This document shows positions 1-5,653 of a DNA stretch of 6,658 nucleotides, piece after piece (position 1 is the stretch's first letter; each line of letters begins with the position of its first letter). Below the pieces are notes generated by a model. That model worked only from the letters and a program-made list of their open reading frames with translations, ran no database searches and had not been told where the DNA came from. The position numbers were made by a program, and so were the translations under genes. Source of the DNA: Candidatus Kuenenia stuttgartensis (GTDB taxonomy: Bacteria > Planctomycetota > Planctomycetia > Isosphaerales > Isosphaeraceae); NCBI GenBank assembly GCA_945874095.1, contig CAMCFM010000261.1, forward strand, positions 1 through 6,658. Direction: 5' to 3'.

Positions 1-167
1 TCTTCGTCGCTGTTCATTTCAACAAAGCCGAATCCACGGCTTCGTCCGGTCTCGCGGTCTTCGAGAACCTGTGCGGAGATGACGCTCCCATATTGGGAGA
101 ACAATTGGTCGAGGTCAGAACTTGTGGTACGGAACGACAAGTTGCCAACATATAACTTCTTACTCAA
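1..167 (-). CDS. RRM-domain RNA-binding protein, N-terminal part
   Basis: The reading frame runs off the left edge, so only the first 55 residues are present. They start MSKKLYVGNLSF and form most of one RNA recognition motif. RNP2 is LYVGNL (residues 5-10) and RNP1 is RGFGFVEM (residues 44-51), with the aromatic residues that stack on RNA bases at Y6, F46 and F48. Small bacterial RRM proteins of this kind are known in cyanobacteria and Planctomycetes as single-stranded RNA binders, some of them cold-responsive, and are usually 80-150 residues with a glycine-rich tail; the tail would lie outside the window. The start is TTG at 165-167: an in-frame TAG lies three codons upstream (174-176), and no ATG or GTG lies between. 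The Shine-Dalgarno match is weak. The RRM identity is clear; the cellular role is inferred only. Confidence 0.9.
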   Translation of the reverse strand, partial: MSKKLYVGNLSFRTTSSDLDQLFSQYGSVISAQVLEDRETGRSRGFGFVEMNSDE

Positions 168-195
168 GATCGACTATCCGAACCTACGGAGCTTT

Positions 196-247
196 GGAAC
201 CCTTAGAGGACTTTCCGGGTTCCATCAGAAAGAGGCCGACGGCGGCC
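196..247 (-). promoter_or_regulatory. Possible structured 5' leader of the RRM gene
   Basis: Two inverted repeats lie just upstream of the TTG start on the transcribed strand. One is a perfect 7-bp repeat, GGAACCC (196-202) with GGGTTCC (217-223), around a 14-base loop. The other is a 5-bp GC stem, GGCCG (234-238) with CGGCC (243-247), around a 4-base loop. They would sit about 30 and 65 bases before the start codon if transcription begins near 285. An AT-rich TATATT (293-298, minus) could be the -10 box but has no good -35. Leaders of RRM and cold-shock genes are sometimes structured and self-regulated; that this applies here is inference. Confidence 0.3.
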
Positions 248-409
248 CTTGGAAAAACCTTAAAAGTACCCCGACCCACTACAGATCAAGGTAATATACA
301 GTTATTCCATTAGTTAAGATACCACCCCTCACCATTTCTGGGAAGAGGAATCTTTGGATTTTCTCAAAGTTTTTCTGCGACGCCTCGATAAATCTTCGTA
401 ACCTCTTTG

Positions 410-1381
410 TTAGGACAAGAGTTCTGGACTGGCGATTATCTTGCACAGCTCGAGATCTTTTCCAATCTGTCGGATCAAATCTTCGATCGAGTCGAACTTG
501 CGCGTCTCTCGAACCCGCCTTAACCACTTCACTTCAACCAACTCACCGTATAAATCTTCGTCCTTGAGCCCCATCATATGAACCTCAAGACGATTTGCTT
601 CACTCCCGAAGGTCGGTTGATGACCAATATTCACTGCGGCAGAGTAGGTGCAATCTGCTTTTCCTGATTCAGAAACGACCTTTGCTGTCGCTGCATAAAC
701 TCCTGGTGCTGGCAGTGCGGTGTCGCACAGCTCCAGATTTGCGGTCGGGACCTGAATGGTTCGCCCCCGCCCTGCTCCCCTGGCGACCGTTCCTCGTGTG
801 ATCAGAGGCCGTCCCATCAATTGATTGGCAAGTGATAAGTCACCTTCTGATAAGACTTTCCGGATGCGTGAGCTCGTCACCCAACTGCCTGCCAGTTCGA
901 CTGGTGGAACCTCTGCGAAAGTCATTCCCGACTCAGGGCACCACTTTTTCAGGTCGTCCGTTTGGCCGATCCGCGACTTGCCGAATGTGAAATCAGGGCC
1001 TTCTACCAATCCAACTGCCTCAAATCGGTCACGGATGATTTCGTCAAAAAAATCGCGAGCTTCAAGCTCCAAAAGCCACGTACCAGTTCGGAATACGGCC
1101 ACATCATCGAACCCTGACTCTTTAAGGAGCCTGACTTTACGATCGAGCGGCGTTAATGGCGGAGGAACTGGAATGTCGGGGCGGAGGATGGCAGGTGGGG
1201 CAGGTTCGAACGTGACTGCGATCGCCCTGGTTCGATGATTTTCTGCCAGAAAAACGGCCGTTTTAGCCAGGTTCAAGTGGCCAAGATGCACACCGTCAAA
1301 CTTGCCGATGCTAAGCACCGAACCTCTGAATGATTCTGGAATTACGCTCGTTTTGTCCACCCAGATCACTGGCAGGCTCAT
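410..1381 (-). CDS. ribF: Bifunctional riboflavin kinase / FAD synthetase (RibF)
   Basis: A cytoplasmic enzyme that phosphorylates riboflavin to FMN and then adenylylates FMN to FAD. Residues are counted from the start at 1381. The N-terminal nucleotidyltransferase domain has SIGKFDGVHLGH (24-35), the FTFGKSRIG segment (131-139) and TSSRIRKVLSEG (170-181). The C-terminal flavokinase domain has PTANLE (212-217), PGVYA (226-230), NIGHQPTFG (251-259), the catalytic-base region LEVHM (265-269) and DLYG (276-279). Length is 323 residues, normal for the family. The frame extends to an ATG at 1456 (348 residues), but the extra 25 residues are low-complexity and do not match the family N-terminus. 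A promoter-like element also overlaps that upstream ATG. AGGA lies 3 bases before the inner ATG, so the ribosome site is tight. Oddities: FEPAPP replaces the usual F-x-PHP, and IQVPTAN replaces LGFPTAN. No clear terminator follows. Confidence 0.95.
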   Translation of the reverse strand: MSLPVIWVDKTSVIPESFRGSVLSIGKFDGVHLGHLNLAKTAVFLAENHRTRAIAVTFEPAPPAILRPDIPVPPPLTPLDRKVRLLKESGFDDVAVFRTGTWLLELEARDFFDEIIRDRFEAVGLVEGPDFTFGKSRIGQTDDLKKWCPESGMTFAEVPPVELAGSWVTSSRIRKVLSEGDLSLANQLMGRPLITRGTVARGAGRGRTIQVPTANLELCDTALPAPGVYAATAKVVSESGKADCTYSAAVNIGHQPTFGSEANRLEVHMMGLKDEDLYGELVEVKWLRRVRETRKFDSIEDLIRQIGKDLELCKIIASPELLS

Positions 1382-1455
1382 CCTTCCTGAGGCACCAACA
1401 GAACCGCCCGTTCCAGTTCGGGGGCGTTGCTCAATTGGCTTCACTACGTCATACA

Positions 1456-1485
1456 TTAATAGTCATCGGAGATGTCTGATGCCAA
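1456..1485 (-). promoter_or_regulatory. Candidate sigma-70-type promoter for ribF
   Basis: On the minus strand TTGGCA (1480-1485, five of six matches to the -35 consensus) is followed after 18 bases by TATTAA (1456-1461, four of six to the -10). Transcription would begin near 1449, inside the first codons of the longer ribF frame and about 70 bases before the inner ATG at 1381. It therefore supports the shorter protein. The spacing is at the long end of the usual range, and the call rests on sequence match alone. Confidence 0.4.
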
Positions 1486-1528
1486 GACGAACCGTCCAGA
1501 TACGTGATCCCAAAAAAGAGCCGCCGTC

Positions 1529-2674
1529 ATGAAAATCGTTATCCTGGGCGAAGATTCGAACACTGCTGAATTTGCCCGATATCTTAAGAAAGATGGCCGG
1601 CACGAGGTTGTCATGACCTGGCCTCCAAGCCCAGATTTGCCAGGCAATAAAGATCTTGAAGCAGTCTTGGCGACCTCTGATATTGAAGCCGCCCTGATCG
1701 GTGGACCGCTTGAAGAGCGTGGCGAGTTGCTGCGCCGAAGTGCTTCTCAGGGCTGGAATTGCATGTCTCTGCATCCACCTGGCCTGAATACGGATCCCTA
1801 TTATCAGGTCACACTTTCCAACCATGAATTTCAGTCTGTGGTGACTCCCGACCTGCCACTGCGATTTCATCCAGGCATCCAGGCGATTCGTCAGGCGACA
1901 GGTATGGGAGGATCAGCCGGACCACTCAGGTCGATTGTTTTGGAAATCTCATCACCGTTCACAAAGCAATCGCTGGTTCTGGATCCGTTTGCAAAGTGGG
2001 TGGACGTGATTCGGTTTCTGATGGGCGAGGTGGAAAACATTGCAGCGATGGGTTTTCCGGCCGGTACAGCACCCACGGAACGATTCACGGCCCAGCTTCG
2101 AGGGTCGGGTGATCGTCGTGCGGAAGTCACTATTCGTACAGGTGTTAGTGAAAGTCGTGTGAAACTGACCGTGACGGCACGGGATCAGATTCTGGAGCTT
2201 CAGTGTGATCCGGACAGCTCTGAAGGTGGTCGTCTCTCCTGCTTCCAGATCGAGCCTGACCAGCCTTCGGATCAATCGAAGGTGTTGAAAACAGAGGACT
2301 TGCCAGCGTGGAATCGGTACACGGTTATGATCGACCTCTGGACCAAAGCGAGCGATCGTACGGCGCAGCAGGTTCCCGCTTTACTGGACGGAATGAGGTC
2401 GATGGAGGTGGCTGAAGGGGCTGTCAGAAGTTTGCGAAGGGGCCGGGCTCTGGATCTTCATTACGAGGAAATCAGTGAAGCGAATAACTTTAAGACCATC
2501 ATGACCTCCGTTGGGTGTATGATGGTAGTGGCCATCATTTTTGTCTTGCCAATGATTCTGGCTGGACCAGCGATTGGTATCCCAATCACCTTGTATCTAG
2601 GGTATCTGATCCCGATATCGCTGGCATGTTTCGTAGCCATGCAGATTTTGCGGCTCGCAATCAAGAGCGATTGA
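1529..2674 (+). CDS. Degenerate Gfo/Idh/MocA-like protein with two C-terminal membrane segments
   Basis: The 381-residue protein follows the Gfo/Idh/MocA oxidoreductase plan. A Rossmann-like start MKIVILGEDSNTAEFARYL (1-19) leads to DIEAALIGGP (51-60), then a region where the family has EKP (76-90), then RFHPGIQAIRQ (112-122) and DPFAKWVDVIRFLMGE (152-167). Key residues are missing: the GxGxxG loop reads GEDSNT, EKP is replaced by HPP (82-84) so the catalytic lysine is gone, and the His of the usual GxHxxD is K156. The C-terminus has two hydrophobic helices (about 324-345 and 353-376) and a short basic end, so the soluble part is probably membrane-tethered. Loss of NAD(P)-dependent dehydrogenase activity is inference; a sensing, scaffold or nucleotide-binding role is possible. 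The ATG has a weak AAGAG 8 bases upstream. It is divergent from ribF and 121 bases ahead of the DedA gene. Confidence 0.8.
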   Translation: MKIVILGEDSNTAEFARYLKKDGRHEVVMTWPPSPDLPGNKDLEAVLATSDIEAALIGGPLEERGELLRRSASQGWNCMSLHPPGLNTDPYYQVTLSNHEFQSVVTPDLPLRFHPGIQAIRQATGMGGSAGPLRSIVLEISSPFTKQSLVLDPFAKWVDVIRFLMGEVENIAAMGFPAGTAPTERFTAQLRGSGDRRAEVTIRTGVSESRVKLTVTARDQILELQCDPDSSEGGRLSCFQIEPDQPSDQSKVLKTEDLPAWNRYTVMIDLWTKASDRTAQQVPALLDGMRSMEVAEGAVRSLRRGRALDLHYEEISEANNFKTIMTSVGCMMVVAIIFVLPMILAGPAIGIPITLYLGYLIPISLACFVAMQILRLAIKSD

Positions 2675-2690
2675 AAGCTCTTATTTGATA
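2663..2690 (+). terminator. Weak hairpin at the end of the Gfo/Idh-like gene
   Basis: AAGAGC (2663-2668) can pair with GCTCTT (2677-2682) around an 8-base loop that contains the TGA stop codon, followed by ATTTGATA. The stem is short and the U-run is poor, so this is at best a weak terminator or an RNA 3'-end stabiliser. Confidence 0.25.
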
Positions 2691-2795
2691 ATGGGTTGAA
2701 GAAAATGCTGGACGAAATTGACGGGGCATGGGACGATTGGTGTCGGAAGAGTATAAGATGATCTGGCTGATGGTTCGACGAGGAGACGCGTTGGC

Positions 2796-3578
2796 GTGAC
2801 CGAAGAGTTTGTCGGGCAATTTGGATACTTTGGGATCATCCTCCTGCTCGTGCTGGGTGGACTGGGCCTGCCCGTGCCTGAAGAGGCTCCGGTCATCATG
2901 GCGGCCATCCTCTCAAAGCACCATGTCATGTGGGCTCCTCTCGCATTTACAGCGTGTGTTGTGGGCGTCCTCCTGGGCGATTTTTTAGTTTATTTCATGG
3001 GCTATTTTTATGGCGAGAAGGTGATGAACCTGTCGCTCGCCCGCAAGTTCCTGACCCCTCAGCGTGAAGCTCAGATGAAGGGATACTTTCATCGCCATGG
3101 TGTGAAAATCCTCATCCTCGGACGATTTGCAGTCGGTTTTCGAACCGCAGCGTACCTCACGGCAGGCATCTTGCGAATCCCGCCCCTGAAACTGTTGGTG
3201 ACGGACTTGTTCGCAGTCAGTTTATCCACCCCTTTGATGTTCGGCCTTGGCTGGGTTTTTGCTCAGCAGATTGAACAGGGGATTCACGAAGCCCAGCGTT
3301 TCCTGACAGTCGGAATTCTTGCATTATGTGTAGGAATAGCGATTTACCGATGGCGAAAAGGTCGGCGCGAAGGTCGTTTGCCAGTGGGTCCTCCAGTACC
3401 TGTTGATGAAATTACGGCAGGCAGTCACGCTCAAATTATTGGTCAGGATGATGATCTTCCTGAGAATCCGGAATCTCCCGAATTTCAACAGCCACTTCAT
3501 TTGCCAAGTGAAGGTTTAGAGACTTTTCATGAATCAACATCGGACATCATCGTCCCCTCCTTCGACCTCAATGAATAA
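2796..3578 (+). CDS. DedA family (VTT/SNARE-associated domain) inner-membrane protein
   Basis: DedA proteins are polytopic inner-membrane proteins; several act as undecaprenyl-phosphate or phospholipid translocases and support envelope homeostasis. Family features in this 260-residue protein are GLPVPEEAPVIMAA (24-37) with the acidic pair E29/E30, GDFLVYFMGYFYGEK (61-75), and the arginine motif GRFAVGFRTAAYLTAG (109-124) with R110 and R116. These lie between re-entrant and membrane helices at about 11-38, 47-70, 132-157 and 168-184. The start is GTG at 2796, with AGGAG at 2781-2785, ten bases upstream. After a basic stop-transfer stretch (RWRKGRREGR, 185-194), the protein carries a polar tail of about 65 residues rich in Asp, Glu and Pro. 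Typical DedA proteins end near 200-220, so the tail is an extension, probably cytoplasmic. The substrate cannot be read from sequence. Confidence 0.92.
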   Translation: MTEEFVGQFGYFGIILLLVLGGLGLPVPEEAPVIMAAILSKHHVMWAPLAFTACVVGVLLGDFLVYFMGYFYGEKVMNLSLARKFLTPQREAQMKGYFHRHGVKILILGRFAVGFRTAAYLTAGILRIPPLKLLVTDLFAVSLSTPLMFGLGWVFAQQIEQGIHEAQRFLTVGILALCVGIAIYRWRKGRREGRLPVGPPVPVDEITAGSHAQIIGQDDDLPENPESPEFQQPLHLPSEGLETFHESTSDIIVPSFDLNE

Positions 3579-3729
3579 CCACTGAAAGAATCCACTCAAG
3601 TCGATTTGTAAACGGGTGTTAAAGCGAGTCTGGTTTTGGTCGGTTATCGAATCTTGGTTTTAAAATTGTTAGGATAGGCGTAAGACTTCACTTTTCAACT
3701 CAAAATCATCCGTCTGGAATTACCGCAAG

Positions 3730-5022
3730 ATGAATCCATCTGCTGAATTAGATGCTTCCCGGGAACCTCATTCCGAGCTGGAATCGGCGGTTCCTGCCAA
3801 GCGTCCGCGACTCGTTTCTCTCGATCAACTCAGAGGATTGACGGTCGCGAGCATGATCGTCGTCAATTTCTCGGGCGGCCTCAAAGCCATGCCTGAAATC
3901 ATCAAGCACCACAACGTTTACGAAAGTCTGGCTGACTGGATCATGCCCACTTTCATGTTCATGGTCGGCTTTTCGTTCCGCCTTTCATGGCTCAGTTCCA
4001 TCAAGCGGTTCGGCACGTCGGAAACCGTTCGCAAGTTCCTGCTGCGCGGATTGATGCTGGTCGGAATTTCGCTTTTTCTCTATGCCGGTGGCGACGATAT
4101 CAAGATCGAAAAATGGTCCGAGATCTCCTGGTCGTCGATTGGCAAGCTGATCGCTAAAACCCTTAAAGCCAATCTGTGGGAGACTTTGGCGATTATTGGA
4201 TGTGCCCAGATGCTGGTCATTCCACTGATCGGTCGCTCCGCTCGTACTCGGCTCATTGGCCTGATCGGATTGATGGTTGGCCACGTCGTAATTTCCTACT
4301 ACTTCAACTGGAATTTCGTCCACGGTAAGCCAAACTTTCTGGACGACTTCTTAGGCATCAAAGGTCAATCAGCCTGGGATGGCGGCATTTTCGGTCTGAT
4401 GAGCTGGGCAGCACTCATGCTCGGTGGATCGCTGGCTCACGATTATGTGATGAACCGTGAAGTGGCTGTGAAAGCCATACCAGGACTCATCTTAAGTGGT
4501 CTGCTGATCGCCACTCTGGGCTGGGGAATCTCAGGCTTGAGCCGACTTTACGACGTACCTAAAGGGGATACAGCCGCTGCCAAGTCTGACAAGCTGGCGG
4601 AATCGCCCGTTTGGCCCGACTTTTCGAAGGCGAAGGGCCGGCCGATCGGCGACTTGCTGGCTGAACCTCCACTGGTTCCTCCACCGGGTGGGGAAGAGCG
4701 TAAAGTCAGTTACTGGATGATGTACAAGAAAATGGTCAGCGTTCCATTCGTGTTATTTAACATGGGAACGGCTCTGACCTTGCTTGGCCTGAGCCTGCTG
4801 GTCTGCGATGTCTGGAAGCTCCGTCTGAGTATCTTTGAACGCTTTGGCCAAAACGCTTTAGCAGCGTATTGCGTTCACCATTATGTGGAAGAGGTTCAGC
4901 ACCTCTTTGTTCCAAAAGATTCCGCCTGGTGGTGGTGCTGGATCAATCTGGTGATCTTCATGTTCGTCGTCGACCGCGTTCTGGCTTGGATGCAGAAAAA
5001 TAACATCCGCCTGACGGTCTGA
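3730..5022 (+). CDS. Heparan-alpha-glucosaminide N-acetyltransferase-like membrane acyltransferase
   Basis: A 430-residue multi-pass membrane protein of the HGSNAT/DUF1624-DUF5009 group, related to acyltransferase-3 proteins. The hallmark is RLVSLDQLRGLTVASMIVVN (27-46), the first membrane helix. A His-containing loop (H60, H61) is followed by DWIMPTFMFMVGFS (69-82), matching the family's D-x-x-x-P-x-F-x-F-x-x-G. The family's catalytic histidine lies in this loop, so H60 or H61 is the likely acyl acceptor. About ten hydrophobic helices follow, including 103-119, 150-168, 175-192, 219-236, 248-270, 337-360 and 403-420. GQNALAAYCVHH (373-384) matches the conserved G-x-N-x-L C-terminal motif. 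A polar, proline-rich stretch at 271-336 interrupts the helices. Human HGSNAT moves acetyl from acetyl-CoA across a membrane to glucosamine ends; the bacterial acceptor is unknown and may be an envelope or imported glycan. The ATG lacks a good Shine-Dalgarno. A terminator follows at 5046. Confidence 0.85.
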   Translation: MNPSAELDASREPHSELESAVPAKRPRLVSLDQLRGLTVASMIVVNFSGGLKAMPEIIKHHNVYESLADWIMPTFMFMVGFSFRLSWLSSIKRFGTSETVRKFLLRGLMLVGISLFLYAGGDDIKIEKWSEISWSSIGKLIAKTLKANLWETLAIIGCAQMLVIPLIGRSARTRLIGLIGLMVGHVVISYYFNWNFVHGKPNFLDDFLGIKGQSAWDGGIFGLMSWAALMLGGSLAHDYVMNREVAVKAIPGLILSGLLIATLGWGISGLSRLYDVPKGDTAAAKSDKLAESPVWPDFSKAKGRPIGDLLAEPPLVPPPGGEERKVSYWMMYKKMVSVPFVLFNMGTALTLLGLSLLVCDVWKLRLSIFERFGQNALAAYCVHHYVEEVQHLFVPKDSAWWWCWINLVIFMFVVDRVLAWMQKNNIRLTV

Positions 5023-5045
5023 TTCTGAAAGCGTCCAGATAATCG

Positions 5046-5072
5046 GTTTGGGCTTCGGCTCAAACTGGTTTT
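5046..5072 (+). terminator. Intrinsic terminator of the acyltransferase gene
   Basis: GTTTGGGC (5046-5053) pairs with GCTCAAAC (5058-5065), giving 8 bp with one G-U wobble, closed by a TTCG tetraloop on a C-G pair, the very stable cUUCGg form. TGGTTTTG follows. It lies 24 bases after the stop codon of the acyltransferase gene and points the right way for it. The U-run is interrupted, so efficiency may be moderate. Confidence 0.6.
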
Positions 5073-5076
5073 GAAA

Positions 5077-5114
5077 TCAAAAAAAGAACCCGGCTTCCCC
5101 CAAGGAAGCCGGGT
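5077..5114 (-). terminator. Strong Rho-independent terminator of the minus-strand RNA
   Basis: ACCCGGCTTCC (5088-5098) and GGAAGCCGGGT (5104-5114) form a perfect 11-bp GC-rich stem with a 5-base loop. On the minus strand the stem is followed by TC and seven T residues (5079-5085 on the plus strand are all A). On the plus strand the downstream side is CACAACC, with no T-run, so the terminator works in the minus direction only. No minus-strand protein gene lies upstream that would explain it. Confidence 0.85.
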
Positions 5115-5208
5115 CACAACCAGGGAGAACGACGCTTTGTGTCCTCTCTGTTCCATCTGCTGTGAGCCGACCTTAAGTTTGCCTCTTCCGGTCTTTATGG
5201 CTCACGAT
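5077..5208 (-). ncRNA. Candidate structured small RNA, about 130 nt, no known family
   Basis: The minus strand carries a promoter, a structured body and a strong terminator with no credible reading frame. In transcript order, helix 1 pairs GTGAGCC (5198-5204) with GGCTCAC (5162-5168). Inside it, GACC/GGTC (5189-5192 with 5169-5172) extends the helix after a 5-base AUAAA bulge, leaving a 17-base purine-rich loop that starts GGAAGAGG. After a linker, helix 2 pairs CAGAGAGGAC (5141-5150) with GTTCTCCCTG (5121-5130), with one A-C mismatch and one G-U pair, around a 10-base loop. Helix 3 is the terminator at 5088-5114. The start at about 5208 is the position expected from the sigma-54 -12 element. 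An ATG at 5154-5156 opens a frame that reads straight through the terminator, which argues against coding. It is not SRP RNA (the tetraloop and asymmetric-loop motif is absent) and is too short for 6S or tmRNA. The structure was read by eye. Confidence 0.6.
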
Positions 5209-5218
5209 ATAGATATAA

Positions 5219-5235
5219 AGCAGCCCGCGTGCCAA
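5219..5235 (-). promoter_or_regulatory. Candidate sigma-54 (-24/-12) promoter of the small RNA
   Basis: The minus strand reads TTGGCACGCGGGCTGCT, against the sigma-54 consensus TGGCACG-N4-TTGCW. The -24 block is a full match, the spacing GG-N10-GC is exact (GG at 5232-5233, GC at 5220-5221), and the only mismatch is C for the first T of TTGC. Predicted start is an A near 5208, four bases before helix 1 of the RNA. A sigma-70 reading is also possible on the same DNA: TTGGAA (5236-5241), 18 bases, TATATC (5212-5217). Genes driven by sigma-54 need an ATP-dependent enhancer-binding activator, so the RNA would be induced by a specific signal. Confidence 0.6.
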
Positions 5236-5253
5236 TTCCAAAACCTTGCTCCA

Positions 5254-5279
5254 AAATCTCGAAAAAAAATTCGAGATTT
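5254..5279. repeat. Perfect 10-bp inverted repeat with A6 centre, possible activator site
   Basis: AAATCTCGAA (5254-5263) and TTCGAGATTT (5270-5279) are exact reverse complements around six A residues. The centre lies about 58 bases upstream of the predicted small-RNA start. Neither side is followed by a real T-run, so a terminator is unlikely. Dyads upstream of sigma-54 promoters are often enhancer-binding-protein sites, usually further out (80-150 bases), and the A-tract could also bend the DNA. A repressor operator is the alternative. Confidence 0.5.
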
Positions 5280-5280
5280 C

Positions 5281-5653
5281 GTCCGGTTCGCTTGGCAGAT
5301 TGCTCGAAAGCCAATTCTCCTGAGGCGTACTCCATCATTTTTGAAGAAGTGAGTCTGGAAGTTTGAGATCAGGTGTCGTGCAAGAAACAGGCAAGTGGTC
5401 AAAGGTTGCCAGTAATACGTGCGTTCTTAGCAAGTTTTATAGGCATTGGCCTGTTTGGGGGCGTCAATCCATGATTTGACAGTCCGAAGAAGAATGACTT
5501 GCTGAATCCGCTTCGCTTCGTACAAAGTGCAGATGTGCCAAAAATATGATAAAACCTAGATGTGGATTGCTCGTCAGCCTCAGATGATGTTGGTGACTGT
5601 CTGACTGATCGGAATTCGCAGGCCCCTGCCCGAACGATTCTGGGAGATTATGG
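5281..5653 (+). other. Noncoding stretch upstream of the AlkP-superfamily gene
   Basis: No convincing gene is seen on either strand. A consensus -35 TTGACA at 5476-5481 has no good -10 at 16-18 bases. A good -10, TATGAT at 5545-5550, has no good -35. If the latter is used, the leader of the downstream gene would be about 95 bases. A short direct repeat (CGCTTCGCTTCG, 5509-5520) and small hairpins, such as AGGC/GCCT near 5441-5452, look incidental. Confidence 0.4.

Noticed and set aside
350..376. CTTTG/CAAAG hairpin followed by TTTTTC on the plus strand
   Set aside because: The stem is only 5 bp and no plus-strand gene precedes it; it does not serve the minus-strand ribF.
3636..3666. TTGGTC and TAAAAT as promoter of the acyltransferase gene
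   Set aside because: The spacing is 19 bases and the -35 match is poor; kept only as a weak possibility.
4896..5156. Minus-strand frame starting inside the small RNA
   Set aside because: It reads through the 11-bp terminator and U-run into the antisense of the acyltransferase gene, so it would not be fully transcribed.
5077..5208. Small RNA as SRP RNA, 6S RNA, tmRNA or a tracrRNA
   Set aside because: The SRP tetraloop and asymmetric-loop motif is absent, the length is too short for 6S or tmRNA, and no CRISPR repeat or cas gene is present to pair with.
5071..5352. Plus-strand open frame of 93 residues after the acyltransferase gene
   Set aside because: It starts inside the terminator region, has no ribosome site, and its translation across the hairpins resembles no protein.
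5202..5402. Minus-strand frame of 66 residues covering the promoter and inverted repeat
   Set aside because: No ribosome site, no domain, and it spans the promoter and palindrome.
5476..5504. Consensus -35 TTGACA upstream of the AlkP-superfamily gene
   Set aside because: No acceptable -10 at 16-18 bases; the good TATGAT at 5545 is much too far away.
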